NCBI GenBank assembly: GCA_041389525.1
Contig: JAWKRR010000052.1
Coordinates: 1 to 52,069 of the forward strand
Length of the DNA: 52,069 nt
Source: JACKFB01 sp041389525
GTDB lineage: Bacteria; Myxococcota_A; UBA9042; PHBI01; JACKFB01
Direction: 5' to 3'
Below, piece by piece: positions 25,881 through 35,424 of this stretch; position 1 is the first letter of the stretch; each line of letters begins with the position of its first letter. The notes beneath the pieces are model-generated. The model did no database searches, was not told the DNA's origin, and saw nothing but the letters and a program-made list of their open reading frames with translations. Made by a program: the position numbers and the translations under genes.

Positions 25881-28800
25881 ATGACCCTGAGACCCCACCG
25901 ATGGCTGCCGACGGCGCTGGCGGTTGGCGCCGTGCTGCTCGTGGCCGCATGCCCGACGATCCCCCACTCGGGCGAGGGCGATCTGGTCGAGGTCGACGGC
26001 GACGTGCTCGACGGTGACGCCTTCGTCTCGCTGCGCCTGACCCGCGTCTTCGACAACCTCGGCGAGCCGGCGGGCGGCGAGCGCGTGTCCATCCTCGGCG
26101 AGGGCATCGCGCCCGGCGCCATCGTGCGATTCGGCGCCACGGCGGCCACGGGCGTGCTGGTGCTGGACGCCGGCCAGATCAACTGCGACGTGCCTCCCGG
26201 CGAGCCGGGCCTCGTCGACGTCCACGTGGAGCTCCCCGACGGGCAGATCGCGACGCTGCCCGAGGCCTACCTCTACCGCGCCCCGCTGCGCTTGGAGTCA
26301 ATCCAGCCCGAGATCGGTCCGGTCGCTGGAGGGCTGGCGATCACGGTGCGCGGGCAGGGCTTCGACGAACAGACCTCCTTATTGATCGGTGGGCGCCTGC
26401 TCGAGGACGTGGTGCTGGTCGACGACACCGCGCTCACCGGGCGGCTGCCGTCGCGGCTCGCCGGACGCGCGGGGCCGGTGGACGTCATCGCCTCGAACGG
26501 GTTCGAGCAGCGCTCGCTGAGCTGGGGTTTTCGCTACGTGGACCCGCTGCGCGTGAGCTGGGTGACGCCGGCGGCGGGCTCGGTGGACGGCGGGACCTAC
26601 GTGACGCTGTTCGGGACGGGCCTGGACGCCGAGACCGTGGTGCGTGTCGGTGGGGTCGTCGCGGAGATCGTGAACGCGGGCGACGGCGGCTCGCTGACGC
26701 TGCGGACGCCCCCGGGCGAGCTGGGCCCGGTGGCCCTCGAGGTCGTCGGGACGCTGGCGGCGCGCACGGTGAAGGGCGCTTTTGTCTATACGGATGCTGC
26801 GGATTCGGGGGCCACGCTGGAGGTCATCCACGTCTGGCCGGAGACCGCACCCGCGGCAGGCGGCGCCCAGATCGCCATCGCCATGCGCGGGCTGGCCAGC
26901 ACGGCGGCGTCCAAGGGGGTCGAAGTCCAAATCGGTGGGGTTTCGGCTACGGTTTTGGAGACGATCCCGTCGGACGGGCTGTTGGTGGTCTCGGTGCCGC
27001 CGGGGACTCCGGGCAAGGCCGCCGTGACGGTGACCGCGGGCGCCACGGTGGCCAGTCGCAGCGACGTGTTCGCTTACGAGGCCGACCTGCGCGTCGACGC
27101 GGTGACCCCGGCGTCGGGCGGGACCAAGGGCGGGAACCGGGTGACCGTCGCGGGCGTCGGGCTGTCGCTGGCGACGGGCGTGAGCTTCGGGCATCTGCCG
27201 GGCACGGTGGTCGAGCAGTCGCCCGACGGTGGACTCTCGGTCGAGGTGCCGGCGGGCGTTCCGGGCCGCGTGGACGTCACGGTGACCGACGGCGGCCGCG
27301 TGACCACGGTGGCTGCGGGCTACGAATACCGCGCTTCGGGCGGGGCTCGGCTCTTGGCGGTGTCGCCGGCCGAGGGCTCGCAGTCCGGCGGCCGGCTGGT
27401 GCGCGTGCACGGCACGGGATTTCAAGGGGGGCTTGGCGGGCTGAGCTTTGGCGCGTCCGAGGGCGCGCGCTTCGAGGTCATCGACGACGCCACCGCGCAC
27501 GTCTTCGCGCCGCGCGGCGACCCCGGCGCGGTCATCGTCGACGCGGGCGACGCCGGGCGATTGGCCATGGCCTACACCTACTTCGACCCGAAGGCGGGCT
27601 ACGGCGGAGCGGGCGGCGGACCCACGCCCGAGGCGCTGAACGTCACGGTCATCGAGAGCACGACGCGCAAGCCCGTGCCGCAAGCCTACGTCATCTTCTG
27701 GGACGACATCGGGACCCCCTTCCAGGGCGTGACCGACGATCGCGGGCAGATCACGCTGTCGGACGTGGACTTCGGGCCGCCGTCGATGATCACCGCCGGC
27801 AAGGACAGCTACACCACGGCCAGCATCGTGGACTTCGACGCTCGGGACGCGACCTTGGCGCTGATCCCGCTGGTCGCGTCGCCGCCGGGTTCCGGCAATG
27901 GACGCGGGCCACAGCCGCTGCCGGACGGCGTGCTGAAGGGCCGGGTGCAGGGCTTCGACAAGTACATCATCCCGCCGCTGGGAAGCTGCGAGACCAAGCT
28001 GGGCGCTGGCGGATCGCTGGGCGGCGGCGCGAACTCGCTGTGCGCGGCCTGCGAGTCCGACAGCGACTGCTCGGGCGAGGGCTCGCGCTGCACGATCCTG
28101 GGCCAGCAGGGCAGCCGCTGCACGACCGCTTGCGAGACCGTGGCCGACTGCCCGGCTGGGTTCATGTGCGCGGGCGTCGGCTTCGGCGCGGTGCAGTGCG
28201 TGCCGTCGCCCGGGAAGGCCGTGGCGTGGTGCGGCACGTCGATCCCCGATGAGTTCAGCGGGGTGCAGTCCGCGCTCTCGCCCGACGGGTTCACCGACCC
28301 GGAGGCCAACTACGCGCTGGACAGCCGCCCAGGCGAGCACGCGGTCGTCTGCATGGGCGGCTATCTGGACCCCGACACCGACGTGTTCGTGCCGCTGCGC
28401 ATGGGTGTGCGGCGGCACGTCTTCACGCAGCCGGGGGCGACGCTGTCGGCGCAGGACGTGACCCTGGACATCCCCCTGTCGCGGACGCTGCGAATTCGCC
28501 TCGACGACCCGCCGAAGGGGGCGACCGACGCGCGAAACTACTCGGCCGACGTCTTCCTGGACCTCGGCAGCGATGGCGTCTTCCCGATGCCGCAGCGCGC
28601 GGTCGGCATCGAGCAGGATCTCTTCGAACTGCCAGGATTTCCCGAGAAGTTCGAGGACAGCCTGTATGACGCGACCTACACGATTTACGCCAGCGCGCGC
28701 AGCGACGCGGCGGTCGCCGGCCTGACCAACAACGGCAGCTTCACCCTGCACAAGGGGATCACGGCCGTGAACGATGACGGGGTCTTCGAGGTGTTCCCGT

Positions 28801-29990
28801 CGGGGGCCGAGGTGACGCGGACCGGCATCACCCACGACGTGCTGGCGATGTACGGGACCGGCGACGGGCGCGTGTGGGCCGTCGGCGACGAGGGCCGCAT
28901 CATCGCGTGGGACGGAGCGTGGTGGGCGCTGCAGCAGGCGCCGACGAAGAAGACCCTGCGCGCGGTCTGGGCGCTGTCGTCGAGCGACGCGTGGGCGGCG
29001 GGCGATGACGGGGCGGTGCTGCGGTACAACGGGCTCATCTGGCGCTCGGTCACGATGCCGGCGGGGCTCGCGGGGGCGAACTGGTGGGGGCTGACCGGCG
29101 AGCTGGGCAAGACCTGGCTGGTCGGCGACCGGGGCGTGTGGGCCTGGGACGCGGCGAGCGACGCGTTCACGCAGGTGTATACGGGGCCAGGGCCGGTGGC
29201 GGCGTGGCGCGGGATCTGGAGCGACGGCGCGTCGACCCTCTGGTTGGTAGGCGACGACGGGCGAATTCGGCGGGTCGGGCCCGCGGGGACCGAGGTGTTC
29301 GACGCGCAGGGCGACGACCTGCTGGCGGTCTCCGGCGCGAGCGGGAGCGACCTGTGGGCCGTGGGGCGACGCGGGCGAATCGTGCACTGGGACGGGACGC
29401 GGTGGTTCGACTTCCTGCCGAAGACGCGGCGCGACCTGCACGCCGTGCATGCGGCCGACGGAGCGACCGTGTGGGCGGCGGGCGATGCGGGCGCGATCCT
29501 GCGCTGGGACGGTCTGACCTGGCAGGTCCACGCCGAGGTCGACCACGTGGACCTGCGCGGCGTGCGGCGCACCGCGGACGGGCGGGTCGTGACGGGCGGC
29601 GCCCACGTCTTGGTCATCGGCCCATTCTTGCGCATCCCGAAGCCGGATAATCCAGGCGCCGACAGGGTGTTTCGCGGGCTGGACCTGCGCTGGGCCCTGG
29701 ACGACGGCGAGGACGGCGACTTCACCTACGTACAGCTGACCGAGGGGCGCGGGTTCCCGTTCTGGACGCTGATGGTCGACGGGCGCCACCGCTCGGTGCC
29801 GCTGCCGGATCTCGAGGCCGCGTGGGGACTGCGGGCGATCTGGGAGGGCCCGGGCTACGTGCGGCTCCTGCGGGTCAAGATGCTGGGCTTCGACATCGAC
29901 GACCACGACACCTCGCAGCTTAGCCAGTTCCTGTGGCGGTCCTGGGCGTCGGGCGATATCGAGGTGGACTGGCCGGCGTCGGCGCGCTGA
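25881..29990 (+). CDS. Large IPT/TIG-repeat lipoprotein with C-terminal propeller-like repeats
   Basis: This 1369-residue lipoprotein has C24 in LLVAAC. From about residue 50 to 575 there are six IPT/TIG immunoglobulin-like domains, each with P-x2-G-x2-GG and a GxGF-like strand (for example VAGGLAITVRGQGF, GTYVTLFGTGL, GNRVTVAGVGL, GRLVRVHGTGF). Next is a carboxypeptidase-regulatory-like domain (RKPVPQAYVIFWDD). A Cys-rich patch follows (CAACESDSDCSGEGSRC, CADC-type repeats), then a beta region. The last 350 residues hold repeats of AVGDEGRIIAWDG, AAGDDGAVLRYNG, LVGDDGRIRRVG, AVGRRGRIVHWDG and AAGDAGAILRWDG, a beta-propeller pattern. It is probably a cell-surface adhesin or stalk. It heads a co-directional set with the next two genes. 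Confidence 0.8.
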   Translation: MTLRPHRWLPTALAVGAVLLVAACPTIPHSGEGDLVEVDGDVLDGDAFVSLRLTRVFDNLGEPAGGERVSILGEGIAPGAIVRFGATAATGVLVLDAGQINCDVPPGEPGLVDVHVELPDGQIATLPEAYLYRAPLRLESIQPEIGPVAGGLAITVRGQGFDEQTSLLIGGRLLEDVVLVDDTALTGRLPSRLAGRAGPVDVIASNGFEQRSLSWGFRYVDPLRVSWVTPAAGSVDGGTYVTLFGTGLDAETVVRVGGVVAEIVNAGDGGSLTLRTPPGELGPVALEVVGTLAARTVKGAFVYTDAADSGATLEVIHVWPETAPAAGGAQIAIAMRGLASTAASKGVEVQIGGVSATVLETIPSDGLLVVSVPPGTPGKAAVTVTAGATVASRSDVFAYEADLRVDAVTPASGGTKGGNRVTVAGVGLSLATGVSFGHLPGTVVEQSPDGGLSVEVPAGVPGRVDVTVTDGGRVTTVAAGYEYRASGGARLLAVSPAEGSQSGGRLVRVHGTGFQGGLGGLSFGASEGARFEVIDDATAHVFAPRGDPGAVIVDAGDAGRLAMAYTYFDPKAGYGGAGGGPTPEALNVTVIESTTRKPVPQAYVIFWDDIGTPFQGVTDDRGQITLSDVDFGPPSMITAGKDSYTTASIVDFDARDATLALIPLVASPPGSGNGRGPQPLPDGVLKGRVQGFDKYIIPPLGSCETKLGAGGSLGGGANSLCAACESDSDCSGEGSRCTILGQQGSRCTTACETVADCPAGFMCAGVGFGAVQCVPSPGKAVAWCGTSIPDEFSGVQSALSPDGFTDPEANYALDSRPGEHAVVCMGGYLDPDTDVFVPLRMGVRRHVFTQPGATLSAQDVTLDIPLSRTLRIRLDDPPKGATDARNYSADVFLDLGSDGVFPMPQRAVGIEQDLFELPGFPEKFEDSLYDATYTIYASARSDAAVAGLTNNGSFTLHKGITAVNDDGVFEVFPSGAEVTRTGITHDVLAMYGTGDGRVWAVGDEGRIIAWDGAWWALQQAPTKKTLRAVWALSSSDAWAAGDDGAVLRYNGLIWRSVTMPAGLAGANWWGLTGELGKTWLVGDRGVWAWDAASDAFTQVYTGPGPVAAWRGIWSDGASTLWLVGDDGRIRRVGPAGTEVFDAQGDDLLAVSGASGSDLWAVGRRGRIVHWDGTRWFDFLPKTRRDLHAVHAADGATVWAAGDAGAILRWDGLTWQVHAEVDHVDLRGVRRTADGRVVTGGAHVLVIGPFLRIPKPDNPGADRVFRGLDLRWALDDGEDGDFTYVQLTEGRGFPFWTLMVDGRHRSVPLPDLEAAWGLRAIWEGPGYVRLLRVKMLGFDIDDHDTSQLSQFLWRSWASGDIEVDWPASAR

Positions 29991-29998
29991 GCGGGCTG

Positions 29999-32191
29999 GT
30001 GAAACGAGGGGCGATCGTCTTTTCGCTCGCAGCGATCTCGGTGTTTTCGGGGAGCGCGGCGGCGGCGTGGACCGACGGGCTGGACGAGCGGCTGCCCTTG
30101 GCGACGCTGGTGCGGCCTGAGCTCGCCGAGCAGGCCCCGTCAGCGCTTCGCACCTACCGCCGGACGCTCTTGCGGCGGCTCTTGCTGGACGAGGGGCACG
30201 TGGCGGTCGCGGCGCCGCGGGATCTCCACGACGTGGTGCTGCTGACGACCGTGAGCGCGCTGCTCGAGGGGGCTGCGGGCGAGACCGCGGCGGACCGAGT
30301 GGACGCGGTGCGGGCGGCCTACGTGGTGTTCATGGCCGCGGGCGCGCTGAAGGAGGATCCGCGGCTTCGAGAGGCGCTCGGCGGCCTCGCGACGACGACG
30401 GAGAAGGCGCGGACACGCGAGCTCTTCGCGGCGTTGGCGCGGAGCGTCGAGGGGTTCGAGGACCTCGGGCGGGCCTGGTTTCCGGCGGCGCTGCACGCGG
30501 CGCTTGAAGATGGGGACGCTGGCGCGGAGCTTCATCACCTGCGTGGGCTGTGGCTGGAGCGGGAGGGGCGGCGCGCCGAAGCGACGAACGCCCTGCTGGC
30601 ATCCGTGGAATTGAAGCCGACGGTGCCGGCGATGGTGGACCTGTATCGGATGCTGGTGGCCGAGGCGCGCCGGCAGGACGCGGCGACCTTGGCGGCGGCG
30701 CTGGTCCCGCGGGCGCCGGGGGTGGCTGGGACGCTGCAGCGCGCGCTCGAGGCGGCGGGCGACCGCGCGATGACCGCGGTCTATGAAGACCCGCGCTACC
30801 AGCCCTCGGTCGACGCGCGGCTCGAGCAGGCGGTCCGCTACCGGCGGATGGGGCAGGCGAGCTCGGCGTTGGTCACGCTGGAGGCGCTGCAGCGGGAGGC
30901 GCCGGCGGATGTGCGCGTGCAGGGGTTGTCGGCTGAGCTGTGGTTGGAGGCCGAGCGATTCGGGCGGCTGGCGGCGCTCTTCGAGGCGGCGGCGGCCGAT
31001 GGGGGGCTGTCGCGCCGGTTGCTGGAGGCGCGGGTGGCCGCGGTGGTGACGGCGCGGCTGGAGAGGGCGCGAGGCGGCGCTGGCCACGCGCTCGCGGATG
31101 GGGACGTGGCGGCGGATCTTGCGAAGCTCGAGGCGCTGGGGGTGGAGGCGGCGACGCTGCGCGGTCTCGAGGTGGTGCTGGCGCTGGCGGCGCGGCCGGC
31201 TGAGCGCGCGGGTGTGGAGGCGGCGATCACCAAGCTGGGAGCTGTCGATTCGACGGGGCTGGACAGCTCGCGCCTGATGGCGGCGGCCTGGCTGGCCATG
31301 GGCGAGCCGGACCGGGCGATGTGGGCGCTGGCGCAGCGGCTGCCGGGGTTGGGGGCGGCCGACGGGGCGGCGGTGGCGGTGCTGCTGGCGGGCCTGGAGC
31401 TGACTTACGCGGCGCGGGCTGGCGATCGGGGCATGGTCGCGCGGGCGCTGGACCGACTGGAGCGCACGCCGGAGCCCGCCGCGGTGGGGCTGGCGGCGCT
31501 GCGGGAGTATCACCGGCTGATCGCGGGCCGGGTCGCCGTGTGGTGGCGCGACAAGCGTGGCGCCTCGAGGCCGACCGAGGACGACGGCGAGGTGTTGCTG
31601 GCGTTGTTGCCGCTGGTGGACCGTCTGGACCCGACCGTGGCCGTGGAGCGAAAGGCCGCGCGGGGGGCCGCGCTGTCGGCGGCGGCGCTCTACGCGTGGC
31701 GCGGCGAGCAGGAGCGGGCGGTCGCGGCGCTGGCGGTGGCGCGGCGAATCGGGCCGGCGGACGCGCTGGGCTGGGTCGCGGCGGGACAGGCGGCCGTGGT
31801 CGGCGGTGACGCGGCGGGGGCGCTGGCGGCGTTCGATGAGGCGCTGGCGGCCTCTCCGAGCGCGCGGGTGGCCTTCGTGGCGCGGAAGTGGGCTGCGCTC
31901 GCGGCGAATCGCCTGGGGGACACGGACACGATGCGCGAGCACTTCAAGGGGATGCTCGCGCTGTGGGACGCGGCGGGCGCGGCGGACGTGCGGACCGGGG
32001 ACCAGCCCTACGCGCTGGGCAGCGGCGAGGCGGGGGTCGCGGTGCGGCTGGAGCCGGGGATGCCGCTGCGAGTCGCGGTGGACGTCGCGCCGATCGTCGT
32101 GCTGCTACCTGACTTTCCGCACGATCGGTCGCAGATTCAGGGCATCGTCGCCGCCGGGGAGCGCGAGCCGAGCGCGGGCAAGACGCCTTGA
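29999..32191 (+). CDS. Secreted helical-repeat protein (TPR-like)
   Basis: This 730-residue protein has its GTG 8 nt after the upstream stop, with signal peptide KRGAIVFSLAAISVFSGSAAAA. The rest is almost all amphipathic alpha-helix in paired repeats (EGRRAEATNALLASVELKP, RRMGQASSALVTLEALQREAP, GEPDRAMWALAQRLPG, GDAAGALAAFDEALAASPSARVAFVA), a TPR-like solenoid with about 12 to 16 helical pairs. Such proteins serve as binding platforms in the periplasm or at the outer membrane. A longer N-terminal start at 29933 would lie inside the previous gene and lacks a signal sequence, so I reject it. The partner is probably the large IPT lipoprotein upstream, which is inference. Confidence 0.65.
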   Translation: MKRGAIVFSLAAISVFSGSAAAAWTDGLDERLPLATLVRPELAEQAPSALRTYRRTLLRRLLLDEGHVAVAAPRDLHDVVLLTTVSALLEGAAGETAADRVDAVRAAYVVFMAAGALKEDPRLREALGGLATTTEKARTRELFAALARSVEGFEDLGRAWFPAALHAALEDGDAGAELHHLRGLWLEREGRRAEATNALLASVELKPTVPAMVDLYRMLVAEARRQDAATLAAALVPRAPGVAGTLQRALEAAGDRAMTAVYEDPRYQPSVDARLEQAVRYRRMGQASSALVTLEALQREAPADVRVQGLSAELWLEAERFGRLAALFEAAAADGGLSRRLLEARVAAVVTARLERARGGAGHALADGDVAADLAKLEALGVEAATLRGLEVVLALAARPAERAGVEAAITKLGAVDSTGLDSSRLMAAAWLAMGEPDRAMWALAQRLPGLGAADGAAVAVLLAGLELTYAARAGDRGMVARALDRLERTPEPAAVGLAALREYHRLIAGRVAVWWRDKRGASRPTEDDGEVLLALLPLVDRLDPTVAVERKAARGAALSAAALYAWRGEQERAVAALAVARRIGPADALGWVAAGQAAVVGGDAAGALAAFDEALAASPSARVAFVARKWAALAANRLGDTDTMREHFKGMLALWDAAGAADVRTGDQPYALGSGEAGVAVRLEPGMPLRVAVDVAPIVVLLPDFPHDRSQIQGIVAAGEREPSAGKTP

Positions 32192-32241
32192 CCGTGGCGG
32201 CGGCGGCGGCAAGATGGGGCGAATTCGTTCGGGAGGCTCGG

Positions 32242-32787
32242 GTGCGGAACTATCAGGTGCGGACGGCGATTGCGCGGTGGTTGGTGGTCGCGATCGCGTG
32301 GGGTGCGTTGATGGCGTGCGGCCGCTCGCCCTCGCCGGACCCGGCGTCATCTGCTGCCCCGGCCGCGAAGGTGGCCGCGCCCATCGCGGCGACGGCGGTG
32401 TCTGCGCTGAGTGAGGCCGACCGCGCGGCGGCGGCCCTGCCCGAGGAGGAGCTCCCGGAGCTTCCCGAGAAGCCGACGCGGGCGTTGCCCGACGGCGTGT
32501 TCGTCGGGGCCGCGCGCGAGATCGAGGGCAGCCTCATCGAGATCGTCGTGCGCTCCGGCGAGGTGACGGAGGCGCGCTACGTGGGTCCGACGGCTGACGA
32601 GAAGCCGATTCTCCTGTCCGGGCGCGGGAATCCGGACGCCGACGCCTTGGCGCTCACCGGCCGAAACGACCGAGACTACGTGCAGATCCGCGGTAGCTTC
32701 GTCGACGCGGAGCGCGTCATGGGGACCTACACCGGTGGGCTGGCGCGCAAGGTGGTCGAGGGCGAATGGTACGCGGTGCGGCGCTGA
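32242..32787 (+). CDS. Small lipoprotein
   Basis: This 181-residue lipoprotein has GTG preceded by GGGAGG at 5 nt spacing and a lipobox LMAC with C26. The mature part has an Ala/Ser/Pro linker and then a compact domain (RALPDGVFVGAAREIEGSLIEIVV, ADEKPILLSGRGN, YVQIRGSFVDAERVMGTYTGGLARKVVEGEWYAVRR). The pattern suggests a beta-barrel-like fold. I do not recognise the family. It follows the TPR-like gene after 50 nt and is probably co-transcribed. Confidence 0.65.
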   Translation: MRNYQVRTAIARWLVVAIAWGALMACGRSPSPDPASSAAPAAKVAAPIAATAVSALSEADRAAAALPEEELPELPEKPTRALPDGVFVGAAREIEGSLIEIVVRSGEVTEARYVGPTADEKPILLSGRGNPDADALALTGRNDRDYVQIRGSFVDAERVMGTYTGGLARKVVEGEWYAVRR

Positions 32788-32831
32788 GAGGGTGTGGCGA
32801 TGGTCGGACCGAGCGGGGCACCAGCGACGTA

Positions 32832-32900
32832 TTTTCAGGGACTTACGAGCGGAGGGCGCTTGCCGAGTGCAAGAAAGCGACGGGCGCAAGTTCCTGAAAA
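32832..32900. repeat. 13-bp inverted repeat with internal hairpin before the GNAT gene
   Basis: TTTTCAGGGACTT (32832-32844) pairs with AAGTTCCTGAAAA (32888-32900) over all 13 positions, one of them G-U. The 43-nt interval contains a second hairpin, CTTGC/GCAAG at 32859-32873. The right arm ends 3 nt before the GNAT ATG, so the stem would cover the ribosome binding region. This could be an RNA control element or a structured boundary. Confidence 0.65.
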
Positions 32901-32903
32901 GAC

Positions 32904-33452
32904 ATGAGCAAGCCAAGCGACGGGAGAACATCGCGACACCCCCTGCGGGTGAGGCCAGCCGACTATGAGGACGGCGTGCCGATCGGCTGGCTGATCCTGG
33001 ATGGCCTCGATGATGCGCCGTCGGGGGATCGCGGGCTGGCGGACGTCGGCGATGAGCCTGTCGACGTGGGGTCGGGGATCGTCGAGGCGGCGATCGGCAA
33101 CGGCGCGTGGCTTTGGGTCGCCGACGAGCATGAGGGGATCGCGGGCGGGGTGCGCGTGACCGGGCGCGAGCTGCAGCGGTCACGCCACGTCGGCGATCTC
33201 GTGGTGTTGGTGCACCCGACGGCGCGGCGACGCGGTGTGGGGACGGCGCTGGTGAAGGCGATCGTCGAGGCGGCGCGGAACTCCAGCAGGTTCAGCAAGC
33301 TGTCGGCGCGCGTGGCCGCTGATGACGAGGCGCTGCGGCGAACGCTGATGGCCTCGGGTCCGTGGGAGCTCGAGCGCGTGGAGATCGGGGCCCTGGCGCG
33401 CGGTGCGGCGCGGGTCGACGTCCACGTTTTCGGGCTGCAGGTGGGCCAGTGA
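32904..33452 (+). CDS. GNAT-family N-acetyltransferase
   Basis: This 182-residue protein has a GNAT fold: an N-terminal segment with LRVRPADYEDG, a GAWLWVADEHEGIAGGVRVTG strand pair, and motif A VHPTARRRGVGTALVKAI (the R/Q-x2-G-x-G/A acetyl-CoA pyrophosphate loop). It also has an ARVAADDEALRRTLMASG helix. These enzymes transfer the acetyl group of acetyl-CoA to an amine. The substrate is not predictable. There is no good Shine-Dalgarno sequence before the ATG, but the leader contains a strong inverted repeat. Neighbours are unrelated lipoproteins. Confidence 0.88.
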   Translation: MSKPSDGRTSRHPLRVRPADYEDGVPIGWLILDGLDDAPSGDRGLADVGDEPVDVGSGIVEAAIGNGAWLWVADEHEGIAGGVRVTGRELQRSRHVGDLVVLVHPTARRRGVGTALVKAIVEAARNSSRFSKLSARVAADDEALRRTLMASGPWELERVEIGALARGAARVDVHVFGLQVGQ

Positions 33453-33531
33453 CCATTGGCGAATCGCAATAGGCGCATCGAGTTGGATCGTTGTGCTACA
33501 TTTCGCCGCCGTTGGCCCAGGAGGGGTTCGG

Positions 33532-35379
33532 ATGCGTGGCTGGCTCTGTGTTTGCGGTGTCGCGGTGGCGATGGTCTTCGGCGCGTGCGGTTCGACGACC
33601 GTCATCCCCCAGGCCGACAGTCAGGTCGGGGACATCCCGGCGGTTGACGGGGCAGGCGACGAGGGGGCGGACTCCACGGGGCTGTCAGACACGCTCGAAG
33701 ACGTCGAGCCCGAGGTCGAGATCATCCAGGCGAAACCTGGCGAATTCGGCTATCCGTGCGACGCGAACGACGAGTGCTTCAGCAACTTCTGCGTGCCGAC
33801 GCCGGGCGGCTCGGTGTGCACGTCGCTGTGTGAGAGCGCTTGCCCTGACGGGTTCGTGTGCCGTCCGCAGCTCGCGGGCGACGTCACCTTCGTCTGCCTG
33901 CCCAAGTGGCTGTACCTGTGTTCGCCCTGCAACGTCGCGTCGGATTGCACGCAAAGCGCGTCGGACGTGGGGCATTTCTGCATCGACTACGGCGCGGAAG
34001 GGAAGTTCTGCGGCGGCGAGTGCAAGTCGGACGGCCGCTGCCCGAGTGGCTACTCGTGCAAGAACGTGCCGGTGGGCGGCGGCGTCATCGAGAAGCAGTG
34101 CGTGCCCGACGACGGGACCTGCGAGTGCTCGCCCCTGTCGGTCCAACTGCAGCTCGACACGACGTGCACCGTGGCCAACGAGTTCGGCAGCTGCCGCGGC
34201 GGCCGCGTCTGCGCGCCGAACGGCCTGACGCCCTGCGACGCCTCGACGCCCTCGGAAGAGAAGTGCAACGGCATCGACGACAACTGCAACGGCGCGACGG
34301 ACGACCTGCCGCCCAACTACCAGTGCGCCAAGCAGAACGTGAACGGCGTGTGCTTGGGCAAGGGCACCTGCATCGGCGGCGTCGAGATCTGCGACGCGCC
34401 GGCAGCACAGCCCGAGATCTGCGACGGGGTCGACAACAACTGCGACGGCGCCACCGACGAGGCCTTCGTCGACACCGACCTGGACGGCAAGAAGGACTGC
34501 ATCGACGAGGACGACGACGGCGATGGCATCCCGGACACCACCGACAACTGTCCGCTGGTGGCGAACCCCGATCAGCTCAACACCGACGGCGACAGCCAGG
34601 GCAACGCCTGCGACCCCGACGACGACAACGACAACTCGCCCGACGAGGTCGACTGCGCCCCGCTGGACGGCAACGTGAAGCCAGGCGCCATCGAGCTGTG
34701 CGACAGCATCGACAACGACTGCAACGGCCTCACCGACGACAATCTCTGCGACGACGCCAACCCCTGCACCGACGACAAGTGCCAAGGCGCCGCCTGCGTC
34801 CACACCCCGAACAACAACCCCTGCGACGACGGCACGGTCTGCACCCAGAGCGACAAGTGCGTCGGCGGCGTGTGCGTGGGCAACAACCCGCTCGATTGCA
34901 CGGACAACAAGAAGTGTACCGAGGACCTGTGTGACCCGGTGACGGGCTGTTCGAACAAGCAGGCGCCCGACGGCTACCCGTGTGACGACGGTTCGCTCTG
35001 CACCACGGGTGACAAGTGCACGAACGGCCAGTGCGCCGGCAACTTCACCCCCTGCGTTGAGACCAATCCCTGCAAGTCAGCGGGCAGCTGCAACCCGACC
35101 ACCGGTTGTCCGACGCCGACCAACAATGACGGCGCGGCCTGCGTGGCGAGTAGCAGCGAATGCCCCCAGGGCACCTGTGGCGGCGGCCAGTGCTTCTCTA
35201 AGTCCGGTGTCTCGTGCCAGACCAAGGTCTCGATCGACCTTTGTCAGGACGCGAAGGTCAGCGGAATCTGCGGCGGCGACGGCAAGTGCTCGCCCACTAG
35301 CACCGGCAACCCGAACGACTGCCCTGGATGCTTCGGAATCTGCATCAAGTGCTTCATACCGGTGTGCATTCCGTTCTAG
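33532..35379 (+). CDS. Cys-rich MopE/TSP3-type lipoprotein
   Basis: This 615-residue lipoprotein has ATG at 33532 with an AGGAGG site and C19 in the lipobox VFGAC. A stalk rich in Asp, Glu and Ser leads to Cys-rich repeats. Around residues 245, 297 and 390 are MopE-type metal-binding motifs (CNGIDDNCNGATDD, CDGVDNNCDGATDE, CDSIDNDCNGLTDD). Residues about 323-370 are a thrombospondin type 3-like calcium segment (DEDDDGDGIPDTTDNCP). The last 190 residues are CNPCTDD/CTQSDKC-type repeats (CDDANPCTDDKC, CDDGTVCTQSDKC). The tail ends FIPVCIPF. It is probably a Ca-stabilised surface protein; the MopE link to metal is established only for some relatives. Confidence 0.8.
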   Translation: MRGWLCVCGVAVAMVFGACGSTTVIPQADSQVGDIPAVDGAGDEGADSTGLSDTLEDVEPEVEIIQAKPGEFGYPCDANDECFSNFCVPTPGGSVCTSLCESACPDGFVCRPQLAGDVTFVCLPKWLYLCSPCNVASDCTQSASDVGHFCIDYGAEGKFCGGECKSDGRCPSGYSCKNVPVGGGVIEKQCVPDDGTCECSPLSVQLQLDTTCTVANEFGSCRGGRVCAPNGLTPCDASTPSEEKCNGIDDNCNGATDDLPPNYQCAKQNVNGVCLGKGTCIGGVEICDAPAAQPEICDGVDNNCDGATDEAFVDTDLDGKKDCIDEDDDGDGIPDTTDNCPLVANPDQLNTDGDSQGNACDPDDDNDNSPDEVDCAPLDGNVKPGAIELCDSIDNDCNGLTDDNLCDDANPCTDDKCQGAACVHTPNNNPCDDGTVCTQSDKCVGGVCVGNNPLDCTDNKKCTEDLCDPVTGCSNKQAPDGYPCDDGSLCTTGDKCTNGQCAGNFTPCVETNPCKSAGSCNPTTGCPTPTNNDGAACVASSSECPQGTCGGGQCFSKSGVSCQTKVSIDLCQDAKVSGICGGDGKCSPTSTGNPNDCPGCFGICIKCFIPVCIPF

Positions 35380-35396
35380 CGTCGCCAGTCACTGCT

Positions 35397-35417
35397 CCGG
35401 CGGCGCACCAGCGCCGG
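35397..35417. terminator. Hairpin between convergent lipoprotein genes
   Basis: A GGCGC/GCGCC stem with a four-base ACCA loop, extended by CCGG/CCGG-like pairs with one bulge, fills the 45-bp gap between two convergent stops. There is no clear T-tract on either strand, so its role as terminator is tentative. Confidence 0.35.
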
Positions 35418-35424
35418 CCGTCGA

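Noticed and set aside
26379..29906. 1175-codon minus-strand frame opposite the IPT lipoprotein
   Set aside because: It lacks any recognisable domain and is rich in Arg, His and Pro as expected from a shadow frame.
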